Shown here one piece after another: positions 31,937 through 41,142 of a stretch of DNA of 64,000 nucleotides; the stretch's first letter is position 1; every line of letters begins with the position of its first letter. This DNA is from Tunturiibacter empetritectus (lineage in GTDB: Bacteria; Acidobacteriota; Terriglobia; Terriglobales; Acidobacteriaceae), in assembly GCF_013410875.1 (NCBI RefSeq), contig NZ_JACCCU010000002.1:1-64000 (forward strand). The letters are read 5' to 3'. The notes beneath the pieces are model-generated. The model did no database searches, was not told where the DNA came from, and was given only the letters and a program-made list of their open reading frames with translations. The translations under genes were made by a program, and so were the position numbers.

Positions 31937-33814
31937 TTAAACCTTCGCCAGCTCCTCTTGATCAGTAGTCGATGGAGTGAGTGCTGTGTTCGCCGGCTTG
32001 TGCAGTAGATCAATGACTGACTGGTAGAGGCGATTGCGCACCTCGAAGCGGTCGCCGGCACGAATGACATAGCGAACGACGATGTCCACGCCAGAGGCCG
32101 CCGGCCGCATATCGACCGAGGGTGTGGCCTTGAACTGGCTCAGGCCATTATGACGCGTGGCACTCTGCCACTCCTGCTCGGCGAGCTTGGCGTCACGTTC
32201 GGTCTGTTTCAGCACGGTGTTGTGGATAGCTTCGATAGTCTTGTACGAATCGACGCCCGGTGGAATGTTGACCGTGATCTCATCCCACATCCACTGGCCA
32301 GTCGTGGAGAAGTTGAAGTATTGGCCTGAGATGGCAAAGTTGTTGATGAAGGTGACGCGGCGACCGGTGGGATGGCCTTTGTCGGTCCAATTACCGGTCT
32401 CTAGGAGAGCCGTACGGAAGAGGCCGATCTCGACGACCTCGCCGCCTACGCCGTTGATCTCAACCCAGTCGCCAACGCGGATGCCATTTTTGCCCATAAG
32501 GATGAACCAGCCGAAGAAGGCGAGGATAAAGTCTTGGAAGACAACGGTGAGGCCGGCGGCACCAAGGCCCAGGATAGTTGGAACCTGACTCGGCGCCCCA
32601 AAGATAACGAGTAATACCAGCAACAATGTGACCAGCTGGATGCCGAGACCGATGATGGTGCGGAGGGTGTGGAGGCGGCGCTGCTCCATGCGGGAGCGGT
32701 CGATAAGTTGACCGACAAATGTGGCGAGAAGGACCCCGCAAAGAATCAGGAAGGCGATGAGCGAAAGTGATTGCAGCGCAAGGTGCGTGACGATTGAGTG
32801 TTGAAGCTCCACCTGCGCGAGCCATTTGCCGTAGACGGAGGAAAGCTGCTGCTGGGTCTGTAGCTGATCCTCCGCGATGCTATGCATCTGCGAGAAGGCA
32901 TGAGCCTTAGCCATGCGAGCTACACGGCTCTTTACGGCGTCCTGCGGGGCGGCACCGTTGGGTTGAGCACTCGGTGCATCGACCTTGGATCCATCGACAC
33001 TCGATACATTGACGGAAGCGTTGATGCTGGCTGCAGCCGCTGAGGCTTTCTTTTCGAACTCTGCATGCCTCGCGGTGAGCGTGGCGATGTCGGCATCGGT
33101 CTCGGCTTTGGCCTGGCGAATAAGATTCATGCGGCTGCGCTGGTCGAACCAGGCGGAGACGCGGCCATAGAGCGTGCCATAACGCCGGGCAGAGAGAACG
33201 GCGATCTGCCCCCCGGTATTTCCCTGGGCCGCATCGTACTTCTTCATGGCAGCTTCGCGAGCGGTGAGCTCCTGTTGAATCTGGCTGCGTTGGTCGCCGC
33301 TCACCCGGGCGAGCTGTTCGGTGAGGTCGGCCAGTTCATCGCTGTCCAGCTGAAGCTGAGCCTTGGCAACGTCGAGGTCATCGGAGTCGGCAGTCGTCCC
33401 GTTGGGCTGTTTGAGAGAAGCAGTAACAGCGTCCACTTTGCCCTGATCTTCTTTGACGAGCGACTGGACCTGTGCCTCTTTTTCCTGGAGCACTAAGGCG
33501 TCACCAGTGAGAGTGCGAGTCTGTAACGCAGCCTGGCGAAGAGCGAGGGCAAACGCCTGATCCACCTCATGGTCAGCTAGCCGGGCCGCCTCATGCGCAA
33601 AAGATTGCTCTTCGGCAGAGACGGCAAGAGGAGCGAGCGACTCGATAGTCTGCCACGGACGCTGGTCGATGAGATTTTGCCCGCCGGCAGGACCGCCGTT
33701 GGATTTGAGAAAAGGCATGTGAGCCATGGCACCACGCGTCCACCACGCTGCCGCGAGGCAGAGAACGAGGAGGGCGGCGGGAACTGCTATGGCGAGACGA
33801 CGGAGTTCCTTCAT
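31937..33814 (-). CDS. MscS-type mechanosensitive channel with a long periplasmic coiled-coil domain
   Basis: A 625-residue protein. N-terminal hydrophobic segment (AVPAALLVLCLAAAWWTRGAM), then about 260 residues rich in heptads (ADHEVDQAFALALRQAA..., VKEDQGKVDAVTASLKQ), three or four transmembrane helices (about residues 340-445) and the MscS pore/beta domain: FFGWFILMGKNGIRVGDWVEINGVGGEVVEIGLFRTALLE, TFINNFAISGQYFNFS. This is the large, MscK/YbdG-like arrangement; it releases solutes on osmotic downshock. Start ATG 33814. Confidence 0.88.
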   Translation of the reverse strand: MKELRRLAIAVPAALLVLCLAAAWWTRGAMAHMPFLKSNGGPAGGQNLIDQRPWQTIESLAPLAVSAEEQSFAHEAARLADHEVDQAFALALRQAALQTRTLTGDALVLQEKEAQVQSLVKEDQGKVDAVTASLKQPNGTTADSDDLDVAKAQLQLDSDELADLTEQLARVSGDQRSQIQQELTAREAAMKKYDAAQGNTGGQIAVLSARRYGTLYGRVSAWFDQRSRMNLIRQAKAETDADIATLTARHAEFEKKASAAAASINASVNVSSVDGSKVDAPSAQPNGAAPQDAVKSRVARMAKAHAFSQMHSIAEDQLQTQQQLSSVYGKWLAQVELQHSIVTHLALQSLSLIAFLILCGVLLATFVGQLIDRSRMEQRRLHTLRTIIGLGIQLVTLLLVLLVIFGAPSQVPTILGLGAAGLTVVFQDFILAFFGWFILMGKNGIRVGDWVEINGVGGEVVEIGLFRTALLETGNWTDKGHPTGRRVTFINNFAISGQYFNFSTTGQWMWDEITVNIPPGVDSYKTIEAIHNTVLKQTERDAKLAEQEWQSATRHNGLSQFKATPSVDMRPAASGVDIVVRYVIRAGDRFEVRNRLYQSVIDLLHKPANTALTPSTTDQEELAKV

Positions 33815-34035
33815 TCCTTAACCCTACATGCTCCTTCAGTTAGCTTCAAAGCCCCGTTAGCGTCATTGCGGATGTGGATCGGCTGCGTGCTCATATCTGT
33901 TGCAACTGCCAGAGTTATGCCCAGCACCCTAAGACAGAACACGAGACTGTCCCGCGCAGGTAGTAACCGGAAATTAACGAAAGCCCAATGGAGGGAGGAG
34001 TAAATTTCAAAATAGTCCGTACTGTGGGAGTTAGA

Positions 34036-34371
34036 GTGACCAATACATCAGAGGTTCCGTTTCATTGCGACGTAGAAAGTTCGACCGAAAACGGAGTCAC
34101 GGTTACGACGGTTCGGTGCCATGGCCGTTTGATTAACCAGACGGCTGGTGAGGTCAAAGAGATCGTGAAGCCGTTGATCCCTCAGGGCGGCACGATAGTG
34201 ATCGACCTGGAGGATGTGACGTTTCTGGATAGCCTCGGGTTGGGAACGCTCGTCGGGCTGAAGGTCTCTGCGATCAACGAAGGGTATTGCACCTTGAAGT
34301 TACAGAATCTCTCACCACGCATTCAGGAACTGGTGAAGCTTACGAGTCTTACAAAGCTGTTCGCGTCCTAG
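34036..34371 (+). CDS. STAS-domain anti-sigma-factor antagonist
   Basis: A 111-residue STAS domain: VTVTTVRCHGRLINQTAGEVKEIVKPLIPQGGTIVIDLEDVTFLDSLGLGTLVGLKVSAINEGYCTLKLQNLSPRIQELVKLT, with a regulatory D-S-L-G-L-G near the usual D-S-S-G position. It would act in a partner-switching circuit that controls a sigma factor or other target. GTG 34036 is preferred because GGAG stands six bases upstream; the frame opens at 33988. No anti-sigma kinase is adjacent. Confidence 0.82.
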   Translation: MTNTSEVPFHCDVESSTENGVTVTTVRCHGRLINQTAGEVKEIVKPLIPQGGTIVIDLEDVTFLDSLGLGTLVGLKVSAINEGYCTLKLQNLSPRIQELVKLTSLTKLFAS

Positions 34372-34416
34372 CCTCAGTTATGGGAGCGACGCTAGCCAGC
34401 ATGTAGGATCTAGGTC

Positions 34417-35295
34417 GTGGAAACTTCTGTTGCAAACGCCGGCATCGTTCCGGGACTTTCGGTCGTGGCTGTCAAGAGACAGCCACTGGCAGCGATAGGA
34501 CTTGCCCTGCTGGTCGTCTTTGTGGCTTGCGCAGTCTTTGCTCCCTGGCTGGCGCCGTGGGATCCAGCACAGTTGGATCTGACGGGACGTCTGATGAGTC
34601 CGTCGTGGACTCACTGGTTTGGCACAGACGAACTGGGACGGGACATCCTCTCGCGAACGTTGTTTGGGGCGAGAATCTCGTTAGTAGTAGCTGTAAGCGT
34701 AGTAGGACTCTCGCTGGCGGTGGGGCTGGTGGCGGGCGGTCTGGCTGGATTCTACGGCGGGTGGACGGACACGGTCGTGAACATCTACGTGACTAACGCA
34801 TTTCTGGCGCTGCCTGGAATTCTGCTGGCGATTGCGTTTGTTGCATTCATGGGGCCGGGGTTGGGCAATGTGATTCTGGCCCTAGCCATCTCAGGTTGGG
34901 TGGGATACGCGCGCTTGGTACGTGCGCAGGTCATGGCCGTGAAGGAGCGCGAGTTTGTCGAGGCGGCGCGAGCCCTTGGCGCGACGGATCTTCGCATTAT
35001 GACGCGGCATATTCTGCCGAACATCCTGCAGCCGCTGATCGTGCAGGCGGCGATCGGCATGGCGGGCGCCGTACTGGCCGAGGCTACGCTGAGCTTTCTG
35101 GGGCTGGGGGTTCCGCCACCAGCAGCGAGTTGGGGATCGATGCTTAACGATGCGCGGTCGCACCTGTTCGACTCACCGCATCTGGTCTTCTTTCCGGCCA
35201 TGGCAGTAATGCTCTGCGTACTCTCGTTCAACTTCATCGGGGATGCCCTACGGGACTATCTCGACCCTCGAACGCGGATGAGCACTGGGCTTTGA
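34417..35295 (+). CDS. Dpp/Opp-type ABC transporter permease (DppC-like)
   Basis: A 292-residue permease: an N-terminal transmembrane helix, then DELGRDILSRTLFGARISLVVAVSVVGLSLAVGLVAGGLAGFYGGWTDTVVN, and the EAA-type loop EFVEAARALGATDLRIMTRHILPNILQPLIVQAAIGMAGAVLAEATLSFLGLG, standard for the DppC/OppC family. GTG 34417. No substrate-binding protein or ATPases are adjacent; a DppB-like permease lies at 38680-39636 on the other strand. Substrate (peptide, nickel, sugar) cannot be told. Confidence 0.9.
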   Translation: METSVANAGIVPGLSVVAVKRQPLAAIGLALLVVFVACAVFAPWLAPWDPAQLDLTGRLMSPSWTHWFGTDELGRDILSRTLFGARISLVVAVSVVGLSLAVGLVAGGLAGFYGGWTDTVVNIYVTNAFLALPGILLAIAFVAFMGPGLGNVILALAISGWVGYARLVRAQVMAVKEREFVEAARALGATDLRIMTRHILPNILQPLIVQAAIGMAGAVLAEATLSFLGLGVPPPAASWGSMLNDARSHLFDSPHLVFFPAMAVMLCVLSFNFIGDALRDYLDPRTRMSTGL

Positions 35296-35507
35296 CGGCG
35301 CAAATGGAAGGCGTAAAGATGATCAAAGCGATAAGGATCGATAAAAAGCTGATCGAATCCCTGCGGCTAATCTGGTTCTAGCTTGGCTGTGGTTTCATCT
35401 CTTTTGTCGCTCTTATCACCGCTACGCCCCCTCGGGTGCGTCTTCCATGCGCGGCATCACCGCCGGTTATCGGATATGCTTGGCCTAGCAACGGAAAGGC
35501 AGTACCA

Positions 35508-35987
35508 ATGCGTAAGAGTATCGTTTCACCGTCGACGACGACAGCAACTCCGATCAGCGATCTATGGCGCGACCTGGAGCGGATTGCGCGTGTCGAGATT
35601 AGCTCCGAAGATGAGAAGTTTCCGATTGAACACGCGCTGGACAGGAAATCAACGACCGGCTGGAAAGCTGCGACGCCGGGTCCTCAATTAATACGTCTGC
35701 ACTTTGATGAGCCACTGACGATCAAGCGGCTGCAGCTGCACTTTGTGGATCGAACTTCGGAGCGGTCACAGGAGTTCGCGTTGTTTGCAGGTGCGGGCAC
35801 CGAGCTGAAAGAAATCGTGCGCCAGCAGTGGACATTCAGTCCGAATGGCTCGACCGAAGAGATAGAAGACTATGTGGAGAACCTAAGCGGTATTACGACG
35901 CTCGAGCTGCGGATCGATCCAGACCGGAGCCACGATCCGAAGTTGAGCCGCGAGTATGCCTCGCTGCAGAGTTTGAAGCTGGCATAA
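35508..35987 (+). CDS. F5/8 type C (discoidin)-like domain protein
   Basis: A 159-residue cytosolic-looking protein without a signal peptide: ISSEDEKFPIEHALDRKSTTGWKAATPGPQLIRLHFDEPLTIKRLQLHFVDRTSERSQEFALFAGAG and IEDYVENLSGITTLELRIDPDRS, the strand pattern of galactose-binding/F5-8C-type beta-sandwich domains, which bind sugars or other ligands. ATG 35508 has GGAAAGG upstream and the frame continues a further 24 codons upstream. It precedes the phosphodiesterase by 68 bases. Confidence 0.6.
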   Translation: MRKSIVSPSTTTATPISDLWRDLERIARVEISSEDEKFPIEHALDRKSTTGWKAATPGPQLIRLHFDEPLTIKRLQLHFVDRTSERSQEFALFAGAGTELKEIVRQQWTFSPNGSTEEIEDYVENLSGITTLELRIDPDRSHDPKLSREYASLQSLKLA

Positions 35988-36055
35988 GACTGACTGCGAA
36001 TCTGCGCGGATATTACGGATTAGAAACAAGCAGAAGCAAAACGGGTTTAGTCGCT

Positions 36056-36514
36056 ATGTTGATTGGGGTGATCTCCGATACACACGGATTGCTGCGGCCG
36101 GAGGCTCTGGCTGCACTGCGCGGCGTGGAACATATTCTGCACGCTGGCGATGTTGGGGATATTGCAATCCTCGATGCCCTTCGCGAGATCGCTCCGGTGA
36201 CGGCGATTCGCGGGAATGTAGACGTGTCGGGAGCTTGCGCGGAGCTGCCCGCAACCGATGTCGTGGAGCTAAGTGGCCAGCTGTTTTATCTGGTTCACTC
36301 GGTGAACGATCTGGATATCAACCCAAAGGCCGCCGGCGTAGCGATGGTGGTAAGCGGGCATTCGCATAAAGCTAAAGTCGAAGTGAAAGATGGAGTGATT
36401 TATTTCAATCCCGGTAGCGCGGGACCACGAAGATTTTCGCTACCGGTCACCGTGGGATTTGTGACGGTGGAGGATAGGGTCGAGGCCAGCGTCATGGAGC
36501 TCATGGTTGGGTAA
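36056..36514 (+). CDS. YfcE/MJ0936-type metallophosphoesterase
   Basis: A 152-residue calcineurin-like phosphodiesterase: MLIGVISDTHGLLRPEAL (D and H metal ligands), ILHAGDVGD (second Asp), AIRGNVD (Asn), FYLVHSVN and MVVSGHSHKA with final His and Y-F-N-P-G-S-A-G-P. All ligands of the dinuclear site are present. It hydrolyses phosphodiesters in vitro in homologues; its physiological substrate is unknown. ATG 36056 starts the domain exactly. Confidence 0.9.
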   Translation: MLIGVISDTHGLLRPEALAALRGVEHILHAGDVGDIAILDALREIAPVTAIRGNVDVSGACAELPATDVVELSGQLFYLVHSVNDLDINPKAAGVAMVVSGHSHKAKVEVKDGVIYFNPGSAGPRRFSLPVTVGFVTVEDRVEASVMELMVG

Positions 36515-36541
36515 GAATGCGATACGCGCCCGGTGCAAATA

Positions 36542-36763
36542 CTAGTTTCTCGCGTTTCTCGTTAAGTGAACACCTGAGATAACACTAGCGAAGATAATGA
36601 GGACGCCAAGGATACCGGCAACATAAAACGGCGCTTTTAAAGTCCAGTGGATATCCATGCCCATTGAACCCAATAGGACGCCCAAGAGACAGCCACCTGC
36701 GAGAACCACAAACGGAGTCAGAATAAGCAGAGTACCGAAAACTACTCTCCATCTTGGCATCAC
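36542..36763 (-). CDS. Small two-helix membrane protein, unknown
   Basis: A 73-residue protein with two transmembrane helices (VVFGTLLILTPFVVLAGGCLLG and FYVAGILGVLIIFASVISGV) and a short charged tail. It is on the minus strand between two unrelated genes. No family recognised; frame position and hydrophobicity suggest it is real. Confidence 0.5.
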   Translation of the reverse strand: MMPRWRVVFGTLLILTPFVVLAGGCLLGVLLGSMGMDIHWTLKAPFYVAGILGVLIIFASVISGVHLTRNARN

Positions 36764-36812
36764 GTTTGCAGCACCTCAGACAATCTTTAGTGGTAAATTG
36801 CTCGGTTGGACA

Positions 36813-37886
36813 TTAGCCTTTGCTGCGGTCTGTGAAGCGGAAGAAGAGGGACTGCTCAGCAACTGGAGCGGCAAGTTCGTTGAGCGCAGCCATCTGGGAG
36901 TTGGAGAGGGGCGTGAAGTCCTGGGCGATCTTTACGTTCTCTTCTAGTTGAGGAATATTGTCGCAGCCGATGATGACCGTACTGACAGGGTGCGAGAGCG
37001 TGAAGTTCATTGCATCCTTCATGGTCATTACGCCAGGGCGATGGGCAATAGCAGAGCCCTCCCATGAGTGACGCTGCGCATCGAGCGAGGGTGGCGTCCA
37101 CGAAGCAAGGAGACGGCCACGCGAGGGAACTTTCATGCCGATGATGCCCATCTGCTTCTCGACGACCAGCGGAAGCAGCTTGTCGGTGAAGCTGTGAATG
37201 TGGGTATCGGCGGCGTTCATAGCCATCAAGATAGTGTCGAAGTTGTGGCGGTTGACCGCGTCGATGAGAGCTTCGGGGCGATAGTGGCCAGTGACGCCGA
37301 GGTAGCGGACGACCTTCTGGTCCTGCATCTCGAGCAGCGCTTCCATCGCGCCTCCCTTGGCAAAGATCGTGTCGACGTCCTCGGGAAGGCCAACATCATG
37401 AAGCTGCCAGAGGTCGACGTGATCGGTGTTGAGAAGCTGGAGAGACTTCTCAATCATACGGAGCGAGCCATCGCGGGTACGCTCCTTGGTCTTGGTGGCG
37501 AGGAATGCCTCGTTGCGTCGGCTCTTCATGACGCGACCGACATACTGCTCGCTCCAGCGTTCAGGCCCACCATAGATGGAGGAGGTATCGATGTAGTTGA
37601 CGCCGAGATCGAGCGCACGCTCGATGATGGGAACAGCAACATCAAAGTTCGCGGGCTTCTCCAGGGCCGCCTGCCCGCCAAGCGAGAAGATCCCAACCTT
37701 GTAGCCGGTCTTGCCGAGATTGCGAGTGGGCATCGTCGTACGAGTGTTCGTATTGGCTGGGAGCGGTGGCAGCGTGTGCGCGGTCTCAACGGCGATAGCG
37801 CCTTTGGTAAGAAGGGCTGCGGCGGCAACGCCTCCGGTCTTGAGAAAGGTACGGCGGTCAGGAGTAGTGGGCAGATTCTTCTTCAT
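36813..37886 (-). CDS. Exported (Tat) aldo/keto reductase
   Basis: A 357-residue AKR: an N-terminal twin-arginine signal (DRRTFLKTGGVAAAALL), then a (beta/alpha)8 barrel with the AKR catalytic tetrad region VNYIDTSSIYGGPERWSEQYVGRVMKSRRNEAFLATKTKER, HVDLWQLHDVG (His), and HPVSTVIIGCDNIPQLEENVK, the NADP-binding end. It reduces aldehydes or sugars. ATG 37886 has GAGGA eight bases upstream. The signal suggests action in the periplasm with cofactor bound before export. Confidence 0.9.
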   Translation of the reverse strand: MKKNLPTTPDRRTFLKTGGVAAAALLTKGAIAVETAHTLPPLPANTNTRTTMPTRNLGKTGYKVGIFSLGGQAALEKPANFDVAVPIIERALDLGVNYIDTSSIYGGPERWSEQYVGRVMKSRRNEAFLATKTKERTRDGSLRMIEKSLQLLNTDHVDLWQLHDVGLPEDVDTIFAKGGAMEALLEMQDQKVVRYLGVTGHYRPEALIDAVNRHNFDTILMAMNAADTHIHSFTDKLLPLVVEKQMGIIGMKVPSRGRLLASWTPPSLDAQRHSWEGSAIAHRPGVMTMKDAMNFTLSHPVSTVIIGCDNIPQLEENVKIAQDFTPLSNSQMAALNELAAPVAEQSLFFRFTDRSKG

Positions 37887-37984
37887 CGCGGAGTCCTCAG
37901 GTCGAGCCACGTCGTGGACAGTTTAGCCTGTTCCACGAGACAGCGTCGCCCACCGGCTCGTTTCACATCTTTTGGACAAGTTCG

Positions 37985-38659
37985 CTAGTTGGTGTCGAAG
38001 TGGACAGAGTCGAGGATCTTCTGCATCCGATGGCGAACGGCGTCTAACTCCCGTGGCGAGATATCCTGCACCCCGCTGACATCCCCGCCACAGAAGGTGT
38101 TGATGACAGCGTCAAAGCGATAGCACGCGTTGTTGTGCGCGGTGGTGTAGATCTCATCGCGGGATTCAGTGCAGATTCCCCCATGCTCGTCGTAACCGTG
38201 GGTAAATGGTATGCCCCCGATCTGCGCACTGGAGGCGGTGTGAGGATCGCGCACCGTCGCCTGTGCGCTGCACTCGGCAGAGCCAAGGTGCGGAGTGACG
38301 CTGAAGTAGAAGAAGGCTCCGCTGAAGGTGGAGTTGGGGTGCGGGTTGAAGCTGATGCTGGCAACGGCACGCAACTGTGTGCTGTGAGCAATGGACCGGG
38401 CATCGAGATTAAAAGTGCTCACCTCGGAGTCTTTGCGGTTAAGCTCCCAGGCCGCAGGAACAGTAAAAGTAACTCCGTAGCGCGAATCATGAAAGGGATG
38501 TGCGGGTGGCATGCTGGGCTCGATCGCCGGAGGTTTCGGACGAAGCATGGGCGGAACGGCCTCCAACCCGGAAGACTTGCTCTGCGCCGCGCAGGCGATC
38601 ACTGTCACGACGGTCATCAGAACAGCAGTGGTACAACGGACAAGGTGGGCGGTTTTCAT
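37985..38659 (-). CDS. Exported protein of unknown function
   Basis: A 224-residue protein with a signal peptide (MKTAHLVRCTTAVLMTVVTVIACAAQ). Mature part: RYGVTFTVPAAWELNRKDSEVSTFNLD, SISFNPHPNSTFSGAFFYFSV and ELDAVRHRMQKILDSVHF. The F-T-V-P-x-x-W-E pattern is shared with PsbP/DUF-type lipoproteins of Acidobacteria. It is 20 bases downstream of the DppB-like permease gene on the same strand, so it is probably co-transcribed. ATG 38659 has AAGGA five bases upstream. Confidence 0.6.
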   Translation of the reverse strand: MKTAHLVRCTTAVLMTVVTVIACAAQSKSSGLEAVPPMLRPKPPAIEPSMPPAHPFHDSRYGVTFTVPAAWELNRKDSEVSTFNLDARSIAHSTQLRAVASISFNPHPNSTFSGAFFYFSVTPHLGSAECSAQATVRDPHTASSAQIGGIPFTHGYDEHGGICTESRDEIYTTAHNNACYRFDAVINTFCGGDVSGVQDISPRELDAVRHRMQKILDSVHFDTN

Positions 38660-38679
38660 GCTTCCTTCTCTAGGCGCTA

Positions 38680-39636
38680 TTACTCGGCGCGCATGCGCGG
38701 ATTGGCTACAGTGTAGGCGATGTCGGTCAGAAGATTCACTACAACATAAGTTAGCCCCACGGCAAGGATGCAACCCTGAACTAAAGCATAGTCCCGGTTG
38801 GAGATAGCAGACAGAGTGAGCCGGCCAATCCCGGGCCAGCTGAAGATTGTTTCGGTTACGATGGCACCCGCAAGAAGACTGCCAAACTGCAGCCCAATAA
38901 CCGTTAGAACCGGGATCAGAGCGTTGCGCAGGGCATGGCGGTAGACAACCGCGTTCTCCGTAAGACCCTTGGCGCGAGCCGTGCGGATGTAGTCCTGGTT
39001 TAGCTCTTCCAACATGGCAGTGCGGACCATCCGGGTGAGGATGGCGGCCAGCGAGAGACCGAGCGTGATAGCAGGCAGGATGAGGTGGAGGACGAAGCTG
39101 GTGGCCTCACCCGTGCCGGCTCCCGAGACTGGTAGCCACCCAAACTGAATAGAAAAGACAAGGATAAGAATCGGCCCGAGAGCGAAGTTAGGGAAGGACA
39201 GGCCAACGAGAGAGACGACGCCGAGAAAGCGGTCCTGCCAGCGGTTGCGGTGGAGAGCCGAGGCAATCCCGGCAGGAATGGATAGCAATATACCTATCAG
39301 CAACGCCGCGGCAGTAAGAGCGAGGGTGTATGGGTACCGCTGAAGAACGAGGTGGACGACGGAGTCGTGCAGCCGTAAGGATTGGCCGAGGTTAGCGTGA
39401 AGAATGCCATGCCAGTAGTGGGCGTACTGCTGGCCGAGCGGGGCGTCCAGACCATAGGAGTGGCGGAGTGCGTCTATGTCAGATGCGGTGGCGCCTTCGC
39501 CAAGCATCTGGACGATCGGGTCCCCCGGGACGAGGTGGATGAGGAGGAAGACCACCGAGACCACGACCCACAGCACTGGCAGGGTGAGGAGGATACGGCG
39601 GAGTGGTCGCCAGATGGCCGCGCGATTCAGAGTCAC
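38680..39636 (-). CDS. Dpp/Opp-type ABC transporter permease (DppB-like)
   Basis: A 318-residue permease of the DppB/OppB family: LPVLWVVVSVVFLLIHLVPGDPIVQMLGEGA near the start (typical P-G-D-P), then about six transmembrane helices, and the EAA-type loop TARAKGLTENAVVYRHALRNALIPVLTVIGLQFGSLLAGAIVTETIFSWPGIGRL. GTG 39636 overlaps the stop of the upstream CorC-like gene (GTGA). The likely DppC partner lies at 34417 on the other strand, 4 kb away, an unusual separation for this pair. Confidence 0.9.
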   Translation of the reverse strand: MTLNRAAIWRPLRRILLTLPVLWVVVSVVFLLIHLVPGDPIVQMLGEGATASDIDALRHSYGLDAPLGQQYAHYWHGILHANLGQSLRLHDSVVHLVLQRYPYTLALTAAALLIGILLSIPAGIASALHRNRWQDRFLGVVSLVGLSFPNFALGPILILVFSIQFGWLPVSGAGTGEATSFVLHLILPAITLGLSLAAILTRMVRTAMLEELNQDYIRTARAKGLTENAVVYRHALRNALIPVLTVIGLQFGSLLAGAIVTETIFSWPGIGRLTLSAISNRDYALVQGCILAVGLTYVVVNLLTDIAYTVANPRMRAE

Positions 39637-41030
39637 TGGATCGCTTCCCTGCTATCGGCTTCGTCTTCGACCTGGTTGGGCGGCGGAGCTACGTCCTCCA
39701 CAATCACGCGGCTGATACGACGCCCCGCCATCTCAGCAACTTCGTAGCGGCGGCCTCCATGCTCGACACTCTCCCCTGCGGCAGGAATATGGCCCAGGTT
39801 CGCGAGGAGAAAGCCAGCCAGAGTTTCAACTCCAGGCTCGCGCGGGAATGTCCAGTGAAGCTGGTTGCCAAGATCGCGGAGGGTGGTGCTGCCGTCGAGC
39901 ACCATGGCTCCGGTAGTACTGAGCAGAGGCGATTTGCTGACGTCGAACTCGTCTTCCAGTTCGCCGACGATCTGCTCGAGAACATCTTCAGCCGTGACCA
40001 GGCCGACCGTCGAGCCGAACTCGTCAACGACGATGGCAATGTGCCGGCGTCTCTCTTGGAACTCCTGCAGAAGCTCGATCGCAAGCTTGGTCTCCGGAAC
40101 AACGGTCAGCTCACGCATCACCTGGCGGAGAGTAAGTCCGGACTCGCCCTTGCCGCCAAGCGAAAGAGCGACGGTCCGGAAGTGCATCAGGCGCGAGATG
40201 TCCTTCGAGTAGACGATGCCGATGATGTGCTCAGGGCCGCTGACGGGATCATAGACCGGGACGCGGGAGTGCTGCTCTTCAACGATGCGGGCTGAGGCCT
40301 GCTGCAGCGGCAGGTCCGCAGAGAGCGAGAAGATGCTGCCGCGAGGCGTCATGATCTCGCGGACCGTGACGTGATTAAGCTCAATCGCGCGATGGATTAT
40401 CTCTTCCTGAAAGACGGGAAGCAGACCCATCCGGCGCGTGGCGGTGGCGATAAGCTTCAGCTCTTCAGGCGAGTGGACCGCCCCTTCGCCGCGCAGGGGA
40501 GCCCGAAAGAGCCTGAGAACAAGCGCCGCAGACGAGTTCATCAGCTTCACAATAGGCCGGGTGAGCCGAATAAAGACGTCCATAGGACCGGCAACCGCCA
40601 GAGCGATGCGTTCGGTTCGCTGTAAGGCGAGCGACTTCGGAACAAGTTCGCCCAAGAGAACCTCAAAATAAGTGATCAACGAAAAAGCGAAGATGACCGC
40701 CGCAGTATGGGCATACAAAACCGCATGAGCGGGCAGCCGGTGCAGAGGGCCACCCAGGAAATTAAGGATGATCTCGGCCACGGCAGGTTCGCCAATCCAT
40801 CCGAGAGCCAGACCGGCTACAGTAACGCCAAGCTGCACCGCAGGCAGAAACTCATCAATCGAGTGTTTGAGCTTGAGCACCGTACGCGCGCCAGGCCGCC
40901 CCAGCGCGATCAGCTGCTGAATGCGAGTCTCGCGGACGCTCACCAGGGCGAACTCTGCGGCCACGAAGAAGCTGCTGGCCAGAATGAAAAAGGCCACCAT
41001 GATTATGCGGAAGAGCATCCACTCGAGCAT
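39633..41030 (-). CDS. CNNM/CorC-family (hemolysin-like) membrane protein
   Basis: A 465-residue protein: a DUF21/CNNM transmembrane domain with four helices (residues 1-180), two CBS domains (about 200-320: ILPLREIMTPRGSIFSL..., DLPLQQASARIVEEQHSRVPVYD; VMRELTVVPETKLAIELLQEFQERRRHIAIVVDEFGSTVGLVTAEDVLEQIVGELEDEFD) and a C-terminal CorC_HlyC domain. Members are linked to Mg2+/Co2+ efflux. The stop overlaps the permease start, so both share an mRNA. Confidence 0.92.
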   Translation of the reverse strand: MLEWMLFRIIMVAFFILASSFFVAAEFALVSVRETRIQQLIALGRPGARTVLKLKHSIDEFLPAVQLGVTVAGLALGWIGEPAVAEIILNFLGGPLHRLPAHAVLYAHTAAVIFAFSLITYFEVLLGELVPKSLALQRTERIALAVAGPMDVFIRLTRPIVKLMNSSAALVLRLFRAPLRGEGAVHSPEELKLIATATRRMGLLPVFQEEIIHRAIELNHVTVREIMTPRGSIFSLSADLPLQQASARIVEEQHSRVPVYDPVSGPEHIIGIVYSKDISRLMHFRTVALSLGGKGESGLTLRQVMRELTVVPETKLAIELLQEFQERRRHIAIVVDEFGSTVGLVTAEDVLEQIVGELEDEFDVSKSPLLSTTGAMVLDGSTTLRDLGNQLHWTFPREPGVETLAGFLLANLGHIPAAGESVEHGGRRYEVAEMAGRRISRVIVEDVAPPPNQVEDEADSREAIQ

Positions 41031-41092
41031 TAAGGCTTGAGTTTATCAGGGCGGATTTGGAAGGCGGATAAGCAATCTTGCACGCAAACGAA

Positions 41093-41122
41093 ACGGCCCG
41101 CGAGTTGAACTCAACGGGCCGT
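41093..41122 (-). terminator. Rho-independent terminator after trxA
   Basis: Perfect 8-bp arms (ACGGCCCG / CGGGCCGT) around a 14-base loop. On the minus strand the hairpin is followed by TTTCGTTTG. It lies 20 bases past the thioredoxin stop and thus ends that transcript. Confidence 0.8.
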
Positions 41123-41142
41123 CCCTTGGCGTTGCTTGAAAC

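Noticed and set aside
37068-37988. 306-codon plus-strand frame
   Set aside because: Antisense to the aldo/keto reductase; no recognisable domain.
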